Source: Siderastrea siderea (taxonomy: Eukaryota > Cnidaria > Anthozoa > Scleractinia > Rhizangiidae). From it: 64,000 nt of DNA. How positions within the stretch are numbered: position 1 is the first letter of the stretch; every line of letters begins with the position of its first letter. Where the stretch lies: assembly GCA_964030785.1 (NCBI GenBank), contig OZ034978.1:10419453-10483452 (forward strand). Direction: 5' to 3'. Below the pieces are notes generated by a model that searched no databases, was not told the origin of the DNA, and was given only the letters and a program-made list of their open reading frames with translations. Positions 10,500-21,900 of this stretch are shown one piece after another. The position numbers and the translations under genes are program-made.

Positions 10500-11985
10500 G
10501 ACTGTCTCTACAGTGTAACAAAAGTAAGGAGAACAAGAGTGAAAACAGAAAGAAACAATTGCTATCGTTAACTGTTTGGGAACCAAGACTTTGGAAACGA
10601 AAAGCAGCGACAAGCCAAAGTAAAAGCAACAACATAGCAACACGATGACGTCATTGCTACTTTTACCTTTCCTTAACTTGTAAGAGTTTTTAAAGCTATT
10701 TATTGGACTTGTTGTTCATATAATTGTCTTCAGTCGAACCTATTTTAAACATTTTTTTATGAAAGCGTTTTCGAGAAATGATTGAAGTTTTTAGCTGCTG
10801 CTAACAAACGAATCATAAAGTAATAAGTCTTTTCGCGTTCCTCAAACTGGAAATCGGATGAAGCGATTTCTTTTATCTATTCCTGCAGGACAGCTGAAAT
10901 CTCTAGAAACAATTGAGGCAAAAGTTTTCTTTCCACGGTCAGGATAAATGTCAGTTTGAGGAACAAAAAAAAATAGGCTCGCTGAATGGCCATAGCACTT
11001 TGCATTTAATTAACAGTCAGACGATTAACTGCAAGTCTTGATTACCCTGCATAACTGAGGAACGGGGAATTTATGAATTTCAGTTCAAGTTTACTGGAGT
11101 TGGGGTTCAATGTACAACAAGATAACTACTGATTTTACTATTCAGTAGTAGAGAATTTAGGGATAGGCACGCTTTTGAATGACAATTGAGTACTTTTCAG
11201 ATAGGATTAGTGTCACTGTCAGCTTCAACTTAAGTTAAAGTCAACTCGGACAGTGCTAAATATGTACTTTTCAAAAAAGAGGCCTGTGCTAATGGATCTT
11301 CTAATATTCTTAGAGAAACAAAGCTCATTGTTAAGCTTGGCATTGGATGGTTGAGACAATTTTTTTTGTGTTTTCAGGCAGCTGCATTTACTTTTTTTTT
11401 GAATGTAGTTGGGAAAAATTTTCTTTTGGGAGGGAACAGGGAAAAGAGTCTTTGATGAACTCAAGTGCCAAGTCTCCAGTAACGAGTTATTGCAGTGACA
11501 AATAATATGCCCATTGCATCATTCAGCACCATCGTCATAGCCTGTGGACAGGCCCTTAGAGGGTAATAGAGCACAGGATAATTGGAAGGTGGAGCAAGCC
11601 ACTGGGAATCACCGCCATTATCTCCATCCCAGTCTGTGTTCTGTTTGCTCTACTCACCCATTTTTCTTGCACCATATTCCTCACTAAGGAGCCTGGGGCA
11701 AGCTGCATAAAACATAACATCCAGGGTACCTTCTAATGTCACTGAGATGTTCACTCCAGGTAAAGTCACCATGTTAACATCTGATGTTAGCAATTATGCC
11801 TGGTATTAGGTATTATGCAACCCACTCCTGTTCACAGGCTGTGTTATCAACTACAACTGTGTGGCTGGAAGTATTATTTGTGTAAAGGCAGGCAAAGTTT
11901 GAACAGCGGAGTTGCGACAACAAGAAGCTAACGAATACTGCCAGATTGACTTTCACTTTGGCCGGAGGTTAAAATACGGTGCTTT

Positions 11986-14576
11986 TCACTGTTCATCAAA
12001 CTTTATGTTCTCAGGTATCTGTACTTTGTTAAGGTCCTCCATGCCTGGCTCAGGTTCATCTCCTATTAAGACTTGAATGACATTGCTACATGCTTTCTTT
12101 GCCTCATCATCTGTCTCCCAGTTAAACAACTCACGGAGGATAATATAAACATTGTTATTTCTCATCACTTCCCTGCCGTGTTTTGTAGTACAGAGCTGAA
12201 AAAAGTAGAATTAGAGATTAAAACCATAGCATATTGCAGAGTTCTTTGTTTAACAGCCACACTGAGTTTGCAGTAAACAAGAAAATCAAGAATTTCGAAT
12301 GGAAGTCATTTGTGGCACTTAATTGAGGGTTGATGTGTGAGCCCGGTCCCTGCTGTTGTGTTGCTTACTTAGACAAGAAACATTCCTCCAACTCTCTTTA
12401 TACCCATGGGTACCAGCAAACTGCTAATAAAGCACAACAATAAAACTTATGATGGACTAGCATACCATCCAAGATAGTAGTACTATCCAGGGGGGGTGGG
12501 GGTGGGGGTACTCAAGTATATAACAGGGAAGTGCAAATAAGACCAACTTTTAATATTCCAAAAAAGTCCCATTGGGTTAAAACTGGACCACAAAAAGTCC
12601 ACCACCTTAAAAAGTCCTTTTTATCCACACATACACTGTAATTAAGGTAATTAAGTTCTGTAAATGGTTTGAACCCAGGGGTCATATCATAGGTCAGTAA
12701 ATTATGATCGTCCAGGTGAGTGTAGTCCTGAGAAAGACTGCTTGTGATGACATTGACTGACGTTTCGACATCCTGAACGGAAATCATATTCAGAGACAAG
12801 TGAACAGTGAATCATTCACCCGCTAGATTCTGATGATGACTTCTGCTCAGGTTGTCGAAACATCGGTCAATGTCATCACAAACAGTCCTTCTCAGGACTA
12901 CACTCACCCAGATGATCATAATTTACAAACCTATGGTAATTAAGGACATTTGTGCTAACTATTTCTGCGCATCCTTACTGCACACGCAATTCACATTGCG
13001 ATGACATGCCACATCATGCATTGAGCACATGTGCTGGTGAACAAATGTAGAGATATATAGCGCTAGTGGGCATTTTAATATCTACCCACGGGATTAACTC
13101 TTAAATGTTGGGTGACCCCAGATTTTCTTTTGATAGATCACTTTCTTTGTTGATCATCTACAGAATTTATAAAAAATTGAAGAAAACCTGTGTTGTGGAA
13201 TTTTGATTATTTTCAACCTTTCTGCCCTTGCACCATCAAATTCTGCTATTATTTTAGCTTCACAGTGTTCACAAAAGTCCATCTTATAGGTCTAGTTTAA
13301 CTGAATGGATGACACTAGTTCAAATCTTTTACTTGACAGACCCACCTAAATAAAATTTGACTAACAAAGTGGGTCTACAGCAAATCGTTTTTAATATTTT
13401 TCTACTACCTACCAGTAAGGCCATGTCGGGTTACGAGGACTGACTTGTCAAAATTGAAGTAGTTTTCCACCCACTTTATTTCGAAAACAAAGTCGGTGAC
13501 CTCCCATTTTTTTGCATTTTTGACAAAGGTAACTCATTACCTGACTGTTTCAAAAGTATGAAAAAAATCTGTGTTGTAGAAGTTTTTCGCCCGAACGTCC
13601 TTAAGTTCGTAAATGAAACTGATACAGTTATTTGACAATTTAAAGCAAACCCACTCACCTGTAGTAAGGCATCCAGCAACATCCTCCTGATGACAGGATC
13701 AGTTTCTCTCTGTTTATTCTCATCCAGATACTGTAGGTCAGGAGGCAGTTTCTCCATGTCATCTTCAGGGAACTCTTCTGGTCCTGCCAGTGGAAGTAAC
13801 AAGTGCGGCAAGATGTCTACAGCATCACTCAATAGCCACTCATGGGAGTCTGGAGAGAAAAAGTGTTTCAAAAGAAAAGATACAAATTAGTAATTCAAAT
13901 ATGAAAAAGATGTGCTTAGTTTAGAGGTTAAACGTGTCATATTTCAGTCTGGATATAGCCCTTAGCTTGAACTTTTTTATTTAAATCCAGTGCATTTAAA
14001 GTGAGAAAGAATATAATAATATAATAAAAGGCAGTGTATGAAAATATTGTTTCAGAGCAAACATATCATTTGTCATAGCCCAGAAAGAATCCTCAAGTCT
14101 TTTTCTTTAACCAGATCCAAAGGGCAAAAATCTTTATTCTATTTCAAACCATAAGTAAATATAATGCTGACTTATTTACAATCACCTTGTACCCAACAAG
14201 CATGAGATGAACAATAATTATTTAATTCTCAACATTGGTAGTTACTGCTGAATTTCTTGCCATTAATTTCTACAAGACTTTTGCTGAACAACAAAAGTAG
14301 GGTTATATGCTGACAACCTGTGTGCAGTGGATCAATTTGAAAGCTAGAAATTCAATAACCAAGATTAAGAATTTAATAAACCAAAGTAGCCTTTAGCCTC
14401 TGAGGCACTTACATCACATCCAACAAATGGGTGGATAACAATCGATCAATCAATCAATCAATTAGAGTGATTACAGAATACAGGACAATTTTGGTCTTAG
14501 AGTAAGCCACACCACAATAGACACTTTTGCTATTTCAAGGTGTGCAAAATAAGTGGTCCTACATTCTGTAGCTTAG

Positions 14577-14673
<97 letters not shown>

Positions 14674-15398
14674 TAATCATGCAATCAAGCAATCAATCAA
14701 TCAATCAATCAGTCAACCAACCAGTGTGTAAATAGGTGACGCTCACCTGTCTCAAAGCAGCAGTTCCTTAAAGCTCCAACGATCCCTCCCCTCTTTGTCA
14801 GGGAAGTACAATACATGGTGAAAGGCAAAAGACGTTGAATAACGCAGCGATCTTTGTCCAAAATAAAATCTCGCGATTCTTGTAACTGCGTCAAATTAGA
14901 AATAAAAGTTGCAAGATACTGTAAATTAGAGTGAGAATTATAGTTTTCTTTGCATAAAACCTCCACAATCTTGTACAAACTGCAATCTGAGGAGTTCTTA
15001 GTGACTTCCAAGACCTCACCACATCCATTTTCAGTTCTTGTCACATTGGACAGAATCATGGCTGCTTTGCCTGCATGCTCGCTAGTTGGATTGAGTGCGT
15101 AGTTTAAAAATGGCTCAATAAAGTTGTATTTTAAAAGCTTTTCAGAGATCAATGGTTCTGCCGATAAATTCACGAGCACCGAAAAAGCAACACCACATAT
15201 TTTTGAATTTGAATCTCTGGCTAGATCGAGGAGGCGTTTTAAGTATTCATCATTTTCCTTGAGAAAGTTCTTGCCACTGTCAGAACCAGAAAGCCCAAGG
15301 ATGTAATCCAAAGCCAACACTTTAACGTCGCCACGTGCATCTAACGAAAGAAACGGCAAAAGTTCTTTCACAGCTTTTTGGTCAATTTGATCCGCCAT
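11986..15398 (-). CDS. HGH1: Protein HGH1 homolog, eEF2 folding chaperone
   Basis: Three coding exons on the minus strand, 15398-14747, 13849-13659 and 12195-11986, sum to 1053 nt and give 350 residues with a terminal TGA. Each join uses GT-AG and keeps frame. The protein is made of armadillo-like helical repeats with the HGH1 pattern: it starts MADQIDQKAVKELLPFLSLD, contains CCFETGDSHEWLL across the first join, and ends in the acidic PEPGMEDLNKVQIP tail. HGH1 family proteins are about 350-390 residues long; in yeast HGH1 helps fold domain III of elongation factor 2 together with TRiC/CCT in the cytosol. The ATG follows a short leader, and the gene is divergent from the hydrolase at 15932. 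The 3' end points into the tandem array. Identity is very likely; the function is by homology. Confidence 0.93.
12196..13658 (-). other. HGH1 intron 2 with repeat fragments
   Basis: This 1.46-kb intron holds a G-rich repeat near 12490-12530, a fragment of the conserved SINE core (GATGGACTAGCAT near 12451) and an inverted pair of a dispersed repeat at 12700-12926. No other gene is seen. Confidence 0.6.
12700..12926. repeat. Inverted pair of a dispersed repeat (also at 37625)
   Basis: Two arms of about 95 bp face each other: the right arm carries the TGATGATGACTTC to GTCGAAAC stretch and CTCAGGACTACACTCACCC, and the left arm is its reverse complement. A single plus-strand copy lies near 37625-37725 in the hydrolase. 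The family resembles the end region of a retroelement; its class is not resolved. Confidence 0.6.
14577..14716. repeat. (CAAT)n tetranucleotide microsatellite
   Basis: More than 30 units of CAAT, with a few interruptions near the right end, lie in HGH1 intron 1 about 30 bp from the 5' splice site of exon 1. On the transcribed strand they read as TTGA repeats. A shorter run is at 14442-14462. Frames translated through it give poly-NQSI strings and are not genes. Confidence 0.95.
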
Positions 15399-15931
15399 GA
15401 TGCTATTGCTCGTTAGGATCTGGGTACGAAATTATCATACCCGTTCCAGGCTTTTGTCAGCTCCTCGGAGTCGTCTTCCGCGCTTTGCATTGCTTTGCAT
15501 TGCTTTGCATTTGTTTTGCTAATTTTGCATGAAAAGTTTTCCCGCTTCTTAAAGCTGCATGACACTGATCGATTTCCACTGCTTGCATTCTCAGAGACGA
15601 CTTCAGAACACTCCTTTGCTAATGATCGTGTACATCTGCTTTCAGGAAATTTGCATTACTAAAACCTGTCGACAAAATTAGCTCACAGAATGGCAAGGTG
15701 TCAAATGTACAAAGGATGTGTAGATTTCGTGACTCTCTGAGAGTTGGTTGGCTGCGTTTGCGGTAAAAAAATATTGAATTTACATGATTTTAATGCAGGT
15801 CAAATAATAATATCCACTCTTGGTCGACGCCTTGTAGTAGTTCCCACTGTCAGCACTAATCGGCTTGCGCGCGTTGGATTTCTGCTGTAAGTTTGGAAGT
15901 GTTGAAAGCAGTGCATGGAAGCTGGGCTATC
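15399..15931. promoter_or_regulatory. Shared divergent promoter region of HGH1 and the hydrolase
   Basis: Only 533 bp separate the two start codons, so both promoters must lie here or overlap. Three direct copies of GCTTTGCATT sit at 15482-15511, followed by TTTTGCAT near 15523. They resemble octamer-type ATGCAAAT sites in reverse. No TATA box is obvious for either gene. The region is inferred to be regulatory from position; the binding factors are not known. Confidence 0.55.
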
Positions 15932-18900
15932 ATGTTCAAGAAACCCCTGAAGCGACAGCCCACTATCGTAATCGAGCATATTAACTTGACCGAGACGAAG
16001 AGGCTCGAGGAAGATTCAAAACGACAGAAGAACTGGAAAAGATGGGGACCGTATTTATCAGAGAGGCAGTGGGGAACTGTTAGAGAAGATTATTCATTCG
16101 ACGGAGCCTGGTAAGATATGATCGACCTTACCTGGCCTAATTTTTAACGAGTTAATTTCAACTTAAGTATTAAAGCTAAAGTCAAACATTATTACTTGAC
16201 TGGTTAGTTAATATTTCTTGGTGAAACAAGCCTAATGTCATTTTGGATTTCTCTAATGACATCGGGTAGAAATAAAGGTTGTATGTGTATATGATTCATA
16301 TGATGGGCACGTTTGACATGGCGAGACCGTATTTGTTTTCGGTTTACCTGCTCAATTTAAACTGAAATTAACGATATTGCTCCACTAACTTAAGGCTATT
16401 AGTGAACTTCCGTTCGCATGGTGTACGCTCGTATTTCTACAAACTAACAGTCCCTGAGAACATTTGTGACTTGTATACACTTGTTCTTTACATTTAATAC
16501 AAAAGTGCATTTTTTGTTAGATATAGTTAGACATGTTGGACCATTATGTACATTAGAAATCAGTAAATCCTAGACCTAAAACAATTACATAATATTACAT
16601 CGTGGTTTTCTTTTCAATGACTCGTGGCTCGTTTATCAATGACTGAATTCTAAAAAGCTTTTAAGACCGTGACAGGTGGGAGGATTTTGACACATTCCTT
16701 TACTGATAAATGTACGTAGAGGGGATTTTTCTAAACATTATTTTAGCTTATCAGTAAAAGAATGTGACCTTGCTAAAGTCATCTTTTGTTTTCTCATCTT
16801 TTCTCCATGGGGTCATTAATGAGCTCTACCTCAAAATTGTTCAACAACTCTTTCGGTGTTTTAAGCCAACATAATGCTGAACTGATCACACCATTTAGTT
16901 TTGAAGTAAGACCTTTTTGTTTTTCCTAATTGATCTGGTAATTACTAAATATAACTTGTGCCTGGTGCCTGTCTGAAGCAGTGGCCCATATGGCATGGTG
17001 ATGGAGGTGGGAGAAGGGGTATGAGGGATGGGGTGGGGGGGGGGGGGGGTATCCTCAAAATTTAGAGTAGAGGAGTGCAATCCAGAGTTTGAAACCCCCA
17101 AACCATATTTTCAAACCGGTGGTCAAAACAAACCCTTTTCAGAACAAATCAGGTCTACTGTGCATACCCATACCCTTGAAAGGCTGGTTATATCTTTTTA
17201 CCTCCATCGCTGGTCAGTCTCCTTTGTCAATAGGTCAGAAAGAAACAATTCAGTTTGGAACAATACACAGTGGCTAGATGCACTGTCAGTGCATCTATGA
17301 CATCTATGACAGTCTGTCATCTTTTTAGTGTATCTACCCATTACACCTACTGAGATACTGGCATCTGTTTAGTGTATCTACCCACTGTTTCTACTCGTCT
17401 GCTTCTGTTTTCAGTATTTGCTCTAACTCTTTTTTCACAGCTGGGACTACTTTTCTCATGACCATGCCCGATCACGTGCTTATCGATGGGGAGAGGATGG
17501 TTTATTAGGAATCACGGACCGGGAGTGTCGACTTTGTTTTGGTTTGGCTTTGTGGAATGAGAAAGATCCCATTCTGAAAGAAAGGTTGTTTGGTTTGACT
17601 GGGACTGAAGGTGAGAATGTGTTGTTCCAGAAAATATCCGTACTCCCCCCATGGTTTTTTTTTTGGTTTGAACCCCCCACCCCTCTGGAATTGCAGTTTA
17701 GGCTCATACATTCCTTTAAAAATTTTGGCCTTTAAGACCCCCTCCCCCCCCTCAGAATTTCCAATGACCCTCTGTGGTGGGGGTCTGGATATTTTCTGGC
17801 ACCACAATTTTTATGGTGCACTGTATCTATCAGAATCCAGGTTATTAAAGAAACCATTGTTTTCCATGTTTAAATAATAACATGATCACAAATCAGTTAG
17901 AGGCTGTATGTTAACAGTCCCTAATGTTTGTGTTATGATAATATTTCTCTCTCTCACTCTCTCAGGCCTCTTTATGCCATGTGGTGCCTAAGGTCCCCAC
18001 TAAAAAAACTCTAAAATATGGCTAATGTAAATAGCTTGTGTACAGCTGCCCTGAGCTGCTGTATAACTGTAGCTTGTGGTACAGCTGCATTCACCCTGTC
18101 CTCTGAGAGAATTAAATGGCTTTTTAAATTCTAAGTGAAACTCATTAATCCCTGGTTCTGAGTAGATTAGGCTTAATCAGAGGAGGGGTGGGGGGGGGGG
18201 GGGGAGGGCAGGGGAAGGAGCCTGGGAGAAAGGGAGGTGGGCGATGTACAGGAGGTGAGAGAAGAGCGGGTAGGAAGTGGGACAAATAAGCTAGGGAAAA
18301 TTCTGCAACACTGCACAATATTTTGCAATCAAAAAAGTGCAAAAAGGCAGGAGCCAACTCAAATAGGGTGGGAACTGGGATTAAAGGGTACGAGAGGTGG
18401 AAAGTTTGAACCCCCCTGTCCCCCCTTATAATCTAGTTCCGAGATTGGGTTAGCTTAGACCAAATTAGTCCTACTCTAGTCCTCATATGACAGTCTGCAG
18501 TGGGCATATGTAGCTACTAGCACACTGAGTAGCTATCATATCCTTAGTCTTAACAGCAAAGTTGTCATTCAGTGACTTGACTCATATTTTTAATAGGCAC
18601 CAATCAATCTGTCAGGGTGTCTGGGGGTCAGGAGGCTGCTGTCATCAATTTCAAATAGGGTGTTCTACAAAGGTTCTTCAACCCTGACCCTTTTTAAGGA
18701 TAGAAAATTGAAATTGATACCTTTTTAAAGCCCAAACCCAGACCTTTACGTACTGCAATATTTTGTACTGGGTGTTCACATACTGCAATAATTATTTTAG
18801 TTAATGCCAGAAAAGGAACTCTATCTAAGGATCACACTGGGATCACAGTGCCAAAAAGGGGCCAAATGGATACCCTATTCAAGGACTAAGAACCTGAAAA

Positions 18901-21900
18901 ACCATACCCTATTCCCCCACAGGGCGTTTCCATGATACTGACTTTCTTGTAAATTTGGATGATCATTTAACCAGGTAACCATGGTGAAGACGTGAAAGAG
19001 TGCTACTACTACCTGGACTCCACTCCAACTCATTCTTACATGAAGGCTCTGTACAAATACCCACAAAATGAATATCCTTATGGCTGGCTTGTAAATGAAA
19101 ATCGAAACAGATCACGACAGGAGCCTGAATTTGAACTGCCTGATACAGGTAAGAAGGAAATACAGTGTACACATGTGCTCTTTACTCAGCATGTATGAAG
19201 TCTGGGGATGAACATAACCGACACTGGAAAGAAGAATTTGACAGCAGTGTGTTTTTGATATTCTCTTTCTTTAATGATATGAAAATCGGTTTGCTAATAA
19301 TATTATTGATAAAAGAAAATGAATTCCCTTGGGTACTGATGATGGTGATGATGATGATAGTGATGGTAGTGGTGATAGCATCATGACTTCAGTGATGGAG
19401 ATGAAATGGCACCAGACACACCAGTCCCTAGCTAAGCATTCTCATCTCATCTAAGCCCAGACAGCTGGCCCCAGGCATTGCAGATGTGTAGATGTAAAGA
19501 CTCACCCCCTACCTCTCTCATTTTTAACAATAGCAGACAACAAGGTAAGATAGAGGGCCTAGGTACTAAAAGTTGAGCACTAGATTGTCCTGTTAAAAGC
19601 AGAGTTCAATTTTGGAAACACTTTGCTTTAAGAAAATTAATTCTTGACAGGTGTGTTTAATGATGGCTATTACTGGGATGTCTGTGCTGAGTATGCAAAG
19701 AATACTCCCAATGATATCCTGATACAGATAACAGTAGCAAACCGTGGTCCAGAAACTGCACGGCTTCATGTGTTACCAACATTGTGGTACAGAAACACGT
19801 GGATCTGGGGATGTAAGCATGAAGGATGTACTCGTAAAGCAAGCATTGTTCAAAAGACTCCCAACACAGTGGAGTGTCGGCATGAAACTTTGGGAAAGTA
19901 CACTTTTGCTGTTGATGTAGGACCTGAAAGTGAGACACCAGAGCTGCTGTTCACAGAAAATGAAACAAACACTTTGGTAGGTTTTTGAATGATTTACAAG
20001 CAGTTTTATGCAGGGAGGATGTTGGGGGGGGGGGGAATGTGTTGCCCCCAAGGATATAGGTCTTTTCACTGGATACTGGATATGTTTTCCTTGCCGGGGG
20101 AGGGTTGGGGGTCAAGAGAATCCAAACTCTCCTCTTCCTCTTTTTTGGCCCCTGCCCCTTTCACTTTTTTATTGCAAAATATTATGCAATGTTCCTTTTT
20201 ATCACACTTCCTGCCATATGGGGATCCTGTACCTCACCCCCCTTTCTCCCACCACTTTTACACTTCCTAAACCCCCCCTTCTCCCAGGTGGCTGCCTCCC
20301 CATCCCCCTTCCCCCACCCCCAAAAGCATGGAGACCCACCAAAATATGTGATACATCATTCTGTTAGCAAATTTCTAGGCTGAGTATAGCTGGATACCAA
20401 CTGGATATGTTTATCTAGGAAAAAATCTCGTCCAAAAGCAGCTGTTTTTGTTGGGTCTTTTGTGTTTTTGGAAATTGATCTGTTTTTGACAGGGCCTAAA
20501 TGAGGGAAAGGACCACTGCTGTGCTAGTCTGAATTCAGATTGAGTCGTATTCTGCATCTTTTTCAGCGTCTTTATGGTTCAGAAAACTACACAACGTTTA
20601 CAAAGGATGCCTTTCATCGTTTTATCATCCACGGTGAAAAAGACGCAGTGAACCCCAAGAAAAAAGGCACAAAAATGGCACCTTACTTCCTGCTTGTCGT
20701 TCCAGCTGACGAGGAACGTGTTCTGAGGTGTCGTCTCATGGCTGAGGATGAAACTGTGAGCGAGCCATTTGCTGAGAGGAATTTTGGAGCCGTAATTCAG
20801 AAACGACTCAAAGAAGCAGATGAATTCTACCATGTCGCCATACCATGTGAGTCTTCTTGTTTATGTTGAAAGATGGTCCTTGAAAAACCAAGGGGTTTTC
20901 ATGGTGTGACAGATCAATCCTTGAGCGGTTTTTAAATAATGTGTTATAGGAATACGTACATTGTGGGTTTATTCGTTTTGTAGGGGCCCGGTGGGGGGGA
21001 GTGGGTAAAATCGTGTTTAGTCAGACCTAAGGATATACTCGTGTGAAGACGGAAAGAGATAAATACGTTTGTACGTTCTCTTAGTTCCGTTTAAAACCGT
21101 ACCCAATAAATTTCAGACCAAACAAAGGTCAAACACCATACCTCCATGAAGTTAAAGCGAGTTTCATGAATTTCCGTTAGTCAGCGTCAATTTCCGCGAC
21201 TTTTTCCGCGACGCCAATTTCTATCATTTTCACCCCAAATTATTAATCCCATACTTGGGTTTAGCAATAAAACAGCCTTTTTTGGTAATAACGTCTTTCA
21301 GTCTTGTAATATAATACTACATTACTATAATTCAAAAACATTCTGGCCTTCAACGCACAGTTTTTAAATAATTTCGGACAAAATGCGGGAGTTTTGCTTC
21401 TCGTGTCTTGTAGGAAGAAATTTTTACGATTGATTCAGTATGATTGACATTACCCGCTGGTAACTAACCTTTGGCGCCGACTTCTGAATCAAGCAGCAAA
21501 ACATTAGAAAGTGAGGAAACATAGTCTTGTCAAATTGCGTGTCGAGATGCGGTTATGCCGGGAGAACGTCCCGGGGGGGTACTCGGAAAAAGTTTGATGG
21601 GAGTGTGCCGCTGGGACTCTGAAACCCTTAACCTATACCAGACCACATTCATGTCGTTTTTGCAACCCTATTCTAGACTAGATGCCAAAAATCCCTACCC
21701 TATCCTAGACTAGCTATTTTCGAGCTATCTATCAGAATTATAACCACACAGTGCTTTTAATGGAAAACCATCTCTCGATCAACAATATTGTCACGATTTC
21801 ATTTATATTTTATATTTCCGAGTTTTTCAAACCCATTAATTAATTGGATTAAATTTTCACACCATCCATTAGTTTCCGGGTAATTGATACCCTATCCTAG

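Larger units (their letters stand above)
9821..11885 (+). repeat. Tandem array unit C (truncated, next to HGH1)
   Basis: This third copy matches A and B up to about 11885, where similarity stops roughly 100 bp from the HGH1 stop codon. It lacks the segment equivalent to about 6925-7345 of unit B (junction near 10630), and its MITE is shortened. From about 10640 to 11085 it is almost identical to the other units, but beyond about 11090 substitutions and small indels rise sharply. This suggests an older edge copy whose left part was homogenised. Confidence 0.85.

Noticed and set aside
14540..14731. Frame with repeated NQSI units
   Set aside because: It is a translation of the CAAT microsatellite.
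17480..20383. Several Pro- or Gly-rich frames in hydrolase introns
   Set aside because: They come from C and G runs in degraded repeats and overlap in several frames and both strands.
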